Source: Alphaproteobacteria bacterium (lineage in GTDB: Bacteria; Pseudomonadota; Alphaproteobacteria; UBA6615). Taken from it: a stretch of 64,000 nt of DNA. The position numbers and the translations under genes are program-made. Shown piece by piece: positions 9,209 through 16,263 of the stretch (position 1 is its first letter; every line of letters starts with the position of its first letter). The stretch is from positions 424,101 through 488,100 of the forward strand of contig JAJFIX010000006.1 of the NCBI GenBank assembly GCA_021774575.1, written 5' to 3'. The notes under the pieces were generated by a model. The model was not told the DNA's origin. It was given only the letters and a program-made list of their open reading frames with translations, and ran no database searches.

Positions 9209-9820
9209 ATGACCCTAAATGTTCAAGTCTATTCAGACTATGTCTGTCCCTACTGCTTTCTCGCCGAAGCCCCCCTCAACGAAGCCGTAGCGGAATTTAG
9301 CGGGGAGGTGGTGGTTGAATGGATGCCGTTCGAGCTACGCCCTTACCCCACAGCGACCCTGGAGCCGACCGGCGACTACCTGGTCAGTGGTTGGCGGGAT
9401 TCGATTTATCCTCTGGCCGAAAAAATGGGCGTCCATATCGTTTTGCCCCGTGTTTCACCTCAACCATATACGCGTCTGGCATTTGAGGGCGCGCTGTTCG
9501 CGCGCGAACACGGCAAGGCTGCAATCTACAATCACCGCATGTTCACCGCTTTCTTTCAGGACGAACTAGATATCGGCGACGTGACGGTTCTAACCGAATG
9601 CGTTGGCGCGTTGGGCTTAGACCAAGGGGCTTTTAGAACTGCACTTGAAGATCGCGTTTACAGCGAGGAATGCGCCAAGCAGCTAAATTTCGGGCGCGAA
9701 GCCTTAAATATCAATTCAGTACCCACATTCGTTATCGATAATCGCTTTGCCATTCCTGGCATGGCATCGAAGTCCACTCTTGTCACAGTGTTTGGTGAGC
9801 AGTTGGCCAAAACCGAATGA
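9209..9820 (+). CDS. DsbA-family thiol oxidoreductase, FrnE/HCCA-isomerase-like
   Basis: 203 residues, a single thioredoxin-fold domain with helical insertion. Cys13-Pro-Tyr-Cys16 (SDYVCPYCF) is the active-site pair, and NSVPTFVIDNRFAIPG near residue 170 holds the cis-Pro loop. There is no signal peptide, so it acts in the cytosol like FrnE, unlike periplasmic DsbA. The CPYC type fits FrnE-like disulfide oxidoreductases better than 2-hydroxychromene-2-carboxylate isomerases, which use a Ser in place of the first Cys. No operon partners. Confidence 0.88.
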   Translation: MTLNVQVYSDYVCPYCFLAEAPLNEAVAEFSGEVVVEWMPFELRPYPTATLEPTGDYLVSGWRDSIYPLAEKMGVHIVLPRVSPQPYTRLAFEGALFAREHGKAAIYNHRMFTAFFQDELDIGDVTVLTECVGALGLDQGAFRTALEDRVYSEECAKQLNFGREALNINSVPTFVIDNRFAIPGMASKSTLVTVFGEQLAKTE

Positions 9821-10022
9821 TTTTTATCTTGGCGAGAGATTTGCGTACCCCACTGCAATCCCAGCCAAATAGTTCTATTGTCCTAGATCAGCGTTTGACT
9901 GCGACTAAGGAGGTTGGGGGTTTGAGTCTTCCCGGAGTGCACAAATGTAGGCGTTTTGGGCCTACCTTATGCTTCAATGAAAGCAGCTTCTATTTTAAAT
10001 TATGTCCAGTAATTGCCCGACC

Positions 10023-10436
10023 CTATTTCTTATCCGGCATTTCGTCATAGTTGATGAGATCGCTAGATAGACGGGCACATGGAATGGCGCGTGACCAAAA
10101 TAAATTTATGGTAGGCTTGATAAAACTTGCGTCGTCGATACTGCCAACCTTGAGGCTCGTAATTGGGCGACCGAGCGTGGTGGAAAATAGTTGCGAACCG
10201 CAGTTCGGACAAAATTCCTTGATCCTTTTGCTGCCACTGTTTGCGATGTGTTCAAATTTCTTTGGTTCACCGAGGGTCACCACAAGGTCATCCTCTTTAA
10301 CAAACACATTTGTCGCAAAGGCCGAACCAGTTACACGTCGGCAATCGTCACAATGGCAGTTTACCACTCGTACCAGATCTCCCGACACCTCATACCTGAT
10401 GGCACCGCAAAGACAGCCACCCGAAAAATTGACCAT
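10023..10436 (-). CDS. GFA-family (CENP-V/GFA domain) zinc protein
   Basis: 137 residues, one GFA domain. All zinc ligands are visible: Cys8-x-Cys10 (GGCLCG), Cys27-x-Cys29-x-x-Cys32 (CHCDDC), Cys76-x-x-Cys79 (CPNC). The family takes its name from glutathione-dependent formaldehyde-activating enzyme, though most members have no proven reaction. It is probably cytosolic, and here it is isolated between the DsbA-like gene and a small hypothetical gene. Function beyond zinc binding is not inferred. Confidence 0.9.
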   Translation of the reverse strand: MVNFSGGCLCGAIRYEVSGDLVRVVNCHCDDCRRVTGSAFATNVFVKEDDLVVTLGEPKKFEHIANSGSKRIKEFCPNCGSQLFSTTLGRPITSLKVGSIDDASFIKPTINLFWSRAIPCARLSSDLINYDEMPDKK

Positions 10437-10603
10437 TGTCTACTCCGATATTGTCGACGATTTGTCTTGCCGATGAGAAACTGCATCGGCTCATGATAAA
10501 TACACATGATGAATATAATGGACTTGTATTAGGGTTATAGTGCCAAGTTGCCTTGAGAGTGTTGAACTTGAGCTGCTGCAGTCAGCTGTTCCTGCAGTTT
10601 AAA

Positions 10604-10849
10604 TCAATATGCGTTCCTGATCACGCCCTTCAACCAAGCGACTTTTATCTGGGCTTCATTTAGCGCGTCGCTTTCATTGTTGAATATGCGCTCACCGAAG
10701 AAACCGATTGGGAACCAGCCTTTCTCATCTTCGACGTCTCTACGGTATTCTTCAAATCCGAATGTGCCGTCAGGCCGCAGAAATATATCTACGCAAAGGC
10801 CCCCGTCGGGGGAGTTGACTGATTTCAAAACAACATTTTTCTTTTCCAA
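10604..10849 (-). CDS. Small conserved hypothetical protein, 81 aa
   Basis: The sequence looks like a genuine small folded protein: charged N-terminus, then RPDGTFGFEEYRRD and GWFPIGFF, which I recognise as recurring in uncharacterised alphaproteobacterial proteins of this size. No transmembrane segment or signal peptide. The start is uncertain: the first codon is TTG with no clear ribosome-binding site, and a second TTG lies seven codons in. The PrpB-like gene lies upstream on the same strand. No function known. Confidence 0.6.
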   Translation of the reverse strand: MEKKNVVLKSVNSPDGGLCVDIFLRPDGTFGFEEYRRDVEDEKGWFPIGFFGERIFNNESDALNEAQIKVAWLKGVIRNAY

Positions 10850-10900
10850 TTTGGTTTAATTCCAGTAACGACCGCAAATAAGAATACGTGGCGCCGCCAT

Positions 10901-11794
10901 TTAGAGTTCAAAATCAAAAATTGTGCTGTCGAATTCTGCATACTCGCTGTAGCGCAGGATTTCGTAGAGCCGGGCGCGGGTCTGCATTTTGTCGACGAGG
11001 TGAGTTTGAGTGCCGTGTTGTTTGAGCTCGGCGAAAGCATCCTCAATTGTTTTCATCGCGAGCCGTAATGATGTCACAGGATAGATGACAATATTATATC
11101 CCAGCGCAGAAAGCTCGTCTGTCGTCAGCAGCGGCGTTTTTCCAAATTCAGTCATGTTGGCCAGAATTGGTGCGTTGATGGCGTCGCGGAAGGCGGAGAA
11201 CTCGTCCTTGGTCTCCAAGGCTTCGGCGAATATCGCATCTGCCCCCGCTTCAACATAGGCGCGGGCGCGCGTAATTGCGGCGTCCAACCCGTCAACATTT
11301 TTCGCATCGGTGCGCGCCATGATGAGGAAGTTTTCGTCTCGGCGCGCGTTTAGGGCAGCGCCAATTTTCTGCAGCATCTCATTTTGTGTGATGATCTGTT
11401 TGTTGTCGAGGTGGCCGCAGCGTTTGGGCAGAACCTGGTCTTCGATGTGGCAACCGGCAAGCCCGGCGGCTTCCAGTTCTTGGATTGTGCGGGCCACGTT
11501 CACTGCTTCGCCAAATCCGGTATCGGCATCAATTAGCGTGGGTAAATCCGTTACTCTCGATATTTGCCGACCGCGTTCAGCCACCTCTGTCAGAGTAGTG
11601 AGGCCAATATCGGGCAAAGCGAGGTCGGCGGCAATCGCGGATCCGGAAATATAAACACCGTCAAAGGATTGTTCTTCAATAATTCTGGCAACCAGCGGCG
11701 CATGAGCGCCGGGAAAGCGCAATAGCTTGCCGCTTTGCAACTGATCACGAAAATGGATGCGTTTTTGCGCGGCGGTCAATTTGGTGAAAAGCAT
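10901..11794 (-). CDS. prpB: 2-methylisocitrate lyase-type enzyme (PEP mutase/isocitrate lyase superfamily)
   Basis: 297 residues. The family signature is complete: RFPGAHAPLVARI near residue 26, DADTGFGEA (89-97, metal-binding Asp), KRCGH with catalytic Cys126, IMARTDA, and NMTEFGKTPL. These match PrpB along the full length, including the C-terminal MQTR-LYE segment. PrpB splits 2-methylisocitrate into pyruvate and succinate in the methylcitrate cycle. No prpC, prpD or acnD is in the window, so a related 2-hydroxy-dicarboxylate lyase role is possible. It begins one base after the stop of the 108-residue gene, implying coupled translation. Confidence 0.88.
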   Translation of the reverse strand: MLFTKLTAAQKRIHFRDQLQSGKLLRFPGAHAPLVARIIEEQSFDGVYISGSAIAADLALPDIGLTTLTEVAERGRQISRVTDLPTLIDADTGFGEAVNVARTIQELEAAGLAGCHIEDQVLPKRCGHLDNKQIITQNEMLQKIGAALNARRDENFLIMARTDAKNVDGLDAAITRARAYVEAGADAIFAEALETKDEFSAFRDAINAPILANMTEFGKTPLLTTDELSALGYNIVIYPVTSLRLAMKTIEDAFAELKQHGTQTHLVDKMQTRARLYEILRYSEYAEFDSTIFDFEL

Positions 11795-11795
11795 C

Positions 11796-12122
11796 TCAGT
11801 AGCCGCCCAAAAATCTTTGATCGTTTAAGCGGACATGCTGGGATTTCAGAGAAGAGGAGATTCCAAGTTTGCCACAGAGGCCGCGAAAGGCCAGCGCTTT
11901 GTCTGCATCGCCGGAATCGAAAAACACCGTGACCATCTCGCTTCTTGGTTGTCCGTGGATGTCGGTTAAGGAAAGTGGTAAATGATTATCATGCAGCCAG
12001 GTCTCAATAAGGCGCAATTTGACCAGGCCATCGCGAAACTCATCAGAATAGATATTTGAACCCAAAGCGACCCGAACCACGTAATTGAGCCAGCTCTTTC
12101 TTTTCCCCGATATGGCTTTCAT
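11796..12122 (-). CDS. Unrecognised protein translationally coupled to prpB-like gene
   Basis: 108 residues, ATG with GGTG about 5 bases upstream. No signal peptide, membrane segment or known motif. It is moderately basic at the N-terminus and ends in RFLGGY. The segment LVKLRLIETWLHDNHLPLSL looks helical, and the middle (SEMVTVFFDSGDADKALAFRG) looks like a beta-alpha unit, suggesting a small alpha/beta fold. Its stop is one base from the PrpB-like start, so the two are almost certainly made together. It may be a regulatory or stabilising partner, or a ferredoxin-like-fold protein. I do not recognise it. Confidence 0.65.
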   Translation of the reverse strand: MKAISGKRKSWLNYVVRVALGSNIYSDEFRDGLVKLRLIETWLHDNHLPLSLTDIHGQPRSEMVTVFFDSGDADKALAFRGLCGKLGISSSLKSQHVRLNDQRFLGGY

Positions 12123-12248
12123 TTGACACCAATCTTTCTGATGGCATGCAAATTAATTCGCTGAAATTGAAGGTAGCCCTAAGGCGGGTGCAATTCAATA
12201 ACGTCAAAAAAATAGAGGTTTATCGATCGATTGGAAACTCCCAAGTGA

Positions 12249-12284
12249 GACAATTTGTCATGGCGACGTTTTTAGTCGTATACT
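12249..12284 (+). promoter_or_regulatory. Promoter with overlapping operator-like palindrome for the ABC/Hyu operon
   Basis: TTGTCA (12255-12260), an 18-base spacer and TATACT (12279-12284) make a near-consensus sigma70-type promoter about 42 bases before the binding-protein ATG. A perfect palindrome GACAATTTGTC (12249-12259) overlaps the -35 hexamer, where a bound repressor would block polymerase. The divergent gene pair at 11796-12122 may share control. Confidence 0.6.
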
Positions 12285-12325
12285 TTTTAGGCACAAAAAT
12301 AAATAGCTCGGGAGGAATATCGGAC

Positions 12326-13447
12326 ATGTTTGATGCAAGGAAAATTGCGGTCCTCGCCATGGTGGCGACGCCGCTTGCAATTGGCCCTATTGCCGTGGGT
12401 TTTGCCCAGGGTATTGATACCCAAAGAGGGCATATTTCACAGGCGCGCAGTTTGCCGTCTTTCACTGCTCCGGGTGGCGCGTTTGATGCCCAGTCATGTA
12501 TGGCCGGCAAGAAGATGTTTGTCATTCCGCTTGCCGATTCCAATCCGTTTAACAAGGCCATTGGTGATGCGATGGCGGAGGCAGCCGGGCAAGTCGGGTT
12601 TGAACTTCGTAACTGGCCGGTATCCGCGTTTGATCCGTCGCAGTGGATGGCGGGCATCGATGTCGCCATTGCCGAAGGTTACGATTTGATCGATATGCAG
12701 GGTGGTTTGCCGCCAGAGCTCATTCAGGCAAAGGTGGAAGAAGCCAACGCCGCTGGTATTATAACGACGACCACGCATAACTATGATGTGACACAGTCGC
12801 CGGCCGCTTTCCTTGATCATTCGACCCGTACAAATTATGGCGAAGCGGGCAGGCTAATGGCTGACTGGGCGATGGTTCAGAGCGGTAATAAAGTGAATGC
12901 GCTGGTCCTCGGCCCAGATGAAGTGACGCCAACCGGTCCGCTGAAACAGTCGATTTTTGATCGTCTCAACCAGTTTGGCAACACCAATAGCTTCATCTAT
13001 GTCAACACACCGTTCGCCGAGTGGCAGACTAAAATTCCTGTCGCGACGGAAACGGCAGTTATCAATGACCCGAGCATCAACTGGATCCTGCCGATCTATG
13101 ACAGCATGTCTGTGTTTGTGCGCCAGGGCCTCAATGCCGCTGGTCGCGACGATATTCAGATTGCCAGTTATAACGGTACGCCCGGGTCTCTCGACCTGCT
13201 GCGCGCCGGTGGCATGCAGATGAATGTCGGAGAAAGCCTCGGTTGGGTCGGTTGGGCCGGTGTTGACTCCAATATGCGCTTGCTCTGCAACGAAGGCACG
13301 GTGAACGATATTAATACGCCGTTCCTCATTTTCGACGATTCAAATGTTGATACGTCGATCGGTGCAAATGGTCGCGCGGAATATAATACCGGTTACGGCA
13401 ATGCCCATATCCCGGGATTCCGCGGCCTGTGGAACCTTGATAACTAG
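12326..13447 (+). CDS. ABC transporter substrate-binding protein, ribose/CUT2 type
   Basis: 373 residues from the ATG at 12326, chosen because GGAGG lies 10 bases upstream and the resulting N-terminus is a good Sec signal peptide (IAVLAMVATPLAIGPIAVG, cleavage near GFAQG). The frame extends upstream but that part is not signal-like. The rest is a type I periplasmic binding fold (Peripla_BP_4): FVIPLADSNPFNKAIGDAM opens lobe 1, and IQIASYNGTPGSLDLL lies in lobe 2. It delivers the substrate to the ATPase/permease encoded next. CUT2 proteins usually bind sugars, but pairing with HyuAB points to a ring amide or ureide. Confidence 0.88.
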   Translation: MFDARKIAVLAMVATPLAIGPIAVGFAQGIDTQRGHISQARSLPSFTAPGGAFDAQSCMAGKKMFVIPLADSNPFNKAIGDAMAEAAGQVGFELRNWPVSAFDPSQWMAGIDVAIAEGYDLIDMQGGLPPELIQAKVEEANAAGIITTTTHNYDVTQSPAAFLDHSTRTNYGEAGRLMADWAMVQSGNKVNALVLGPDEVTPTGPLKQSIFDRLNQFGNTNSFIYVNTPFAEWQTKIPVATETAVINDPSINWILPIYDSMSVFVRQGLNAAGRDDIQIASYNGTPGSLDLLRAGGMQMNVGESLGWVGWAGVDSNMRLLCNEGTVNDINTPFLIFDDSNVDTSIGANGRAEYNTGYGNAHIPGFRGLWNLDN

Positions 13448-13476
13448 TACTGACGCCGGATAGGGCTTGTACCTTC

Positions 13477-15042
13477 ATGGCTATGCTTGATGTTGGAGGG
13501 GCGGGGGCTGAGGCCCCCGCTCTTTCCATTCGCGGTTTGTCAAAAATATTTGGCGGTGCGAGAGCGCTCGACAATGTCGACCTGACAGTTATGCCTGGTG
13601 AAGTTCACGGGCTACTCGGTCAGAATGGATCCGGCAAGTCGACTCTGATCAAAGTACTTGCAGGGGTTCATGACCCAGAAGCCGGGGCTGAACTCGAAAT
13701 CTACGGGCGCAAGGTCAAATTGCCTCTTGCCGCTGGTGAATACCGGAAATTGGGCTTGGCTTTTGTGCACCAAAATCTGGGATTGGTTCCCTCACTTTCG
13801 GTGTTGGAGAATTTGCGCGTCGAGTCGTTTGCCACCGAGCCGCGCTGGCATATTTCATGGAAGCGCGAGACGCAGGCAGCGGAAGAAATTTTCAAGAAAT
13901 ATGACCTATCGATCGACCCGAGTACTCCGGTCGGTGAATTGCAACCGGTTGAACGGGCGATGGTGGCGATTGTACGGGCCGTTGCCGATATTCAGTCTGG
14001 CCAATCAGAGCATGGCGGCCAAGGCGTGCTCATACTCGACGAACCGACGCCATTTTTGCCCGCTGCTGGCATCGCCCAACTGTTCGATTTGGTGCGAACC
14101 ATTGTTGCTGATGGCGCCAGCGTTATATTCGTTTCCCATGATGTCGATGAGGTGCTGGAGATTACCGATCGGGCAACTGTCCTGCGCGACGGAGAAGTTG
14201 CTGGCACTCTGGTGACGAAGGATGCGTCCAAAGACGATTTTGTTGAACGCATTATTGGCCGCAAAGTCGAGATATTTCATATTCACCATAAGGTTGAGAC
14301 CGATGCAGCGATGGATGTCGAGGTTCGGCATCTGACGGGCGGGACAGTCGAAGACGTCGATTTTTATATGCGTCGGGGCGAAATTCTTGGCCTCACCGGG
14401 CTCATTGGATCAGGTTTTTCTGAGATCCCTTACTTGCTATACGGCGCGGTGAAAGCCGATAGCGGCGAACTCATCCTGTCGGGCAATCACCACAAACTTG
14501 CGAACACGACACCCGGGAGATCGATTGAAAACGGCATCGTGCTGGTACCTGCGGATCGCTTGGGCGGGGCTGCGGTCGGTGGATTGCCAATTACCGATAA
14601 TGTGACCCAACCCGTGGTCCGGAATTTTCTCGGTCGATTTGGTTTGGCGCGCACTAATATGGAAACACATGCGCACAAACTTGGCGTAGATCATGATGTT
14701 CTACCCAATGCACCGGCGATGTTGCTCGACGCGCTGAGCGGTGGCAATCAACAGAAAGTTGTTATTGCAAAATGGCTGCAAAATAACCCCGCCTTGTGCT
14801 TGCTTGATGAACCGACGCAAGGCGTCGATGTTGGTGCACGCCAACAGGTCTATATGGCATTGGCTGCAGCGAGTGACGCCGGATCGGCTGTTATTTGCGC
14901 CAGTACCGATTACGAACAATTGGAGCAAATATGTAATCGCGTCTTGGTTTTTTCGCGTGGCCGTGTCGTTTCGGAGTTGAGTGGCAATCAGGTTACCAAA
15001 CAGCAAATTGCCGAGCATTGTTACAAAAGCTTGGACGGCTGA
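13477..15042 (+). CDS. ABC transporter ATP-binding protein, RbsA-type double ATPase
   Basis: 521 residues with two fused nucleotide-binding domains, typical of RbsA/XylG/MglA. Domain 1 has Walker A GQNGSGKST (about 49-57) and Walker B VLILDEPT, but the signature region reads ELQPVERAMV, a weak form. Domain 2 has the degenerate Walker A of this family (GLIGSGFSE), an intact LSGGNQQKV signature and LCLLDEPTQGVD. ATP hydrolysis drives import through the adjacent permease at the inner membrane. The gene lies 29 bases after the binding-protein gene and before the permease gene. Confidence 0.92.
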   Translation: MAMLDVGGAGAEAPALSIRGLSKIFGGARALDNVDLTVMPGEVHGLLGQNGSGKSTLIKVLAGVHDPEAGAELEIYGRKVKLPLAAGEYRKLGLAFVHQNLGLVPSLSVLENLRVESFATEPRWHISWKRETQAAEEIFKKYDLSIDPSTPVGELQPVERAMVAIVRAVADIQSGQSEHGGQGVLILDEPTPFLPAAGIAQLFDLVRTIVADGASVIFVSHDVDEVLEITDRATVLRDGEVAGTLVTKDASKDDFVERIIGRKVEIFHIHHKVETDAAMDVEVRHLTGGTVEDVDFYMRRGEILGLTGLIGSGFSEIPYLLYGAVKADSGELILSGNHHKLANTTPGRSIENGIVLVPADRLGGAAVGGLPITDNVTQPVVRNFLGRFGLARTNMETHAHKLGVDHDVLPNAPAMLLDALSGGNQQKVVIAKWLQNNPALCLLDEPTQGVDVGARQQVYMALAAASDAGSAVICASTDYEQLEQICNRVLVFSRGRVVSELSGNQVTKQQIAEHCYKSLDG

Positions 15043-15057
15043 GGGAGACGAACAAAT

Positions 15058-15090
15058 ATGATGGTTTTTGGGGGAGTGTCGGGGAATTGA
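15058..15090 (+). other. Ten-codon mini-ORF overlapping the permease start
   Basis: GAGGGAG lies about 10 bases before ATG-ATG at 15058. The frame encodes only MMVFGGVSGN and ends in TGA at 15088-15090, which overlaps the TTG that starts the permease (TTGA). It could be a coupling leader that brings ribosomes to the weak TTG, or one base may be missing in the adjacent G-run so that the permease really starts at this ATG. Confidence 0.4.
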
Positions 15091-16175
15091 GCGAAAACGA
15101 TAAGACGGTTGAGTATGAGTCGCGCATCGCCGCGCTGGAAGACCGGTTGCAAGAGCTGGAGGGCGAGCGTCGGCGTATTGGCTTGCGGCCCAAAAGTTCC
15201 GGTGATCGACTTTCTGGTAAGAAAACGCTGAAACGGGAGGGCGAAAAATATGCCCTTATCGTTGGCTGGGCGCTGCTCATTATTATGTTTGGCCTACTGG
15301 CACCGCGATCGGCAAGCTGGGCCAATTTTTCATCCATGTTCAGCTCCCAGGGGCCGCTCATTGTCTTGACCATGGGGCTGATTATTCCGTTGACCACGGG
15401 TGATCTCGATCTTTCCCTGGTTTCGACAACAATTCTGGCCGGAATGAGTGCTGGTCTGCTTGCCACGGACTTTCAGTGGCCGTTGTTGTTCGCGATGCTG
15501 GCGGCGTTGGGCATCGGTGTCATTGCCGGGACGGTCAACGCGTTCTTTGTGCTGTATTTTCGCATCCATTCGCTGATTGTCACATTGGGCACCGCTGCCT
15601 TCATGACCGGCGTGACATTGTGGGTTAGCGGTGGCATGACAATTGTCGTGTTTTCGTCAACTCTGGCCGACTGGGTTATCAAATTCAAAATTTTCAAAAT
15701 CAGTCCGGTGTTTTTCTACGGGCTGATTGTCGCTGGAATAATCTGGTACGTGTTTGAGTACACGACTTGGGGCCGCCAGATGTTGTTTGTCGGGCGGGGA
15801 CGCGAGGTCGCGAGGCTTAGCGGCATTCGGGTTGATCGCGTCAGAGCAATGAGTTTTATTGCCTGCGGCTTTGTCAGCGGCCTTGCTGGCATTCTCTTTC
15901 TGGGGCGGGCCGGCGCGATGGATGCGATGTCGCTCAACATTCTCTTGTTACCCGCCTATGCTGCGGCCTTTTTGGGGGCAACGGCAATTATTCCAGGTCG
16001 CTTCAATCCCTGGGGCTCGGTACTTGCCGTGCTGTTTCTTGAGACCGGCATTCGTGGCTTCCAGTTCATGGGGGCGGGCACTTATGTGCAAAACCTGTTT
16101 TACGGTGGCGGCCTGGTAATCGCCGTTGCCTTGTCGCAACTGGTTAGAAACCGGGAACGTCAGGAATTCAGCTAG
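15087..16175 (+). CDS. ABC transporter permease, RbsC-type, with N-terminal coiled-coil tail
   Basis: 362 residues from TTG at 15087; the long frame before it overlaps the ATPase gene and is probably not translated. Residues 1-54 are soluble and charged, with a leucine-zipper-like stretch YESRIAALEDRLQELEG (10-26). From about 55 the protein is a BPD_transp_2 permease with roughly ten membrane helices, including TTGDLDLSLVSTTI and the cytoplasmic coupling loop GRGREVARLSGIRVDRVRA. RbsC-type permeases usually lack such a tail. The same motif opens the HyuA encoded 88 bases downstream. It forms the inner-membrane channel for the operon's substrate. Confidence 0.88.
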   Translation: MSENDKTVEYESRIAALEDRLQELEGERRRIGLRPKSSGDRLSGKKTLKREGEKYALIVGWALLIIMFGLLAPRSASWANFSSMFSSQGPLIVLTMGLIIPLTTGDLDLSLVSTTILAGMSAGLLATDFQWPLLFAMLAALGIGVIAGTVNAFFVLYFRIHSLIVTLGTAAFMTGVTLWVSGGMTIVVFSSTLADWVIKFKIFKISPVFFYGLIVAGIIWYVFEYTTWGRQMLFVGRGREVARLSGIRVDRVRAMSFIACGFVSGLAGILFLGRAGAMDAMSLNILLLPAYAAAFLGATAIIPGRFNPWGSVLAVLFLETGIRGFQFMGAGTYVQNLFYGGGLVIAVALSQLVRNRERQEFS

Positions 16176-16263
16176 TGGCCATTGACGGCACCAGTTTGGT
16201 TTGTAATCCTATAAATTCCAACCAGAAGGTCACCCAAAAGGCCGCCCAAAAGGTTTGTGTTTT

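Noticed and set aside
9027..9212. Possible 61-residue gene overlapping the DsbA-like start
   Set aside because: No ribosome-binding site, no recognisable pattern, and a composition like out-of-frame DNA.
9817..10050. Possible 77-residue gene after the DsbA-like gene
   Set aside because: It overlaps the zinc-protein gene on the other strand, and its codon use and composition do not look coding.
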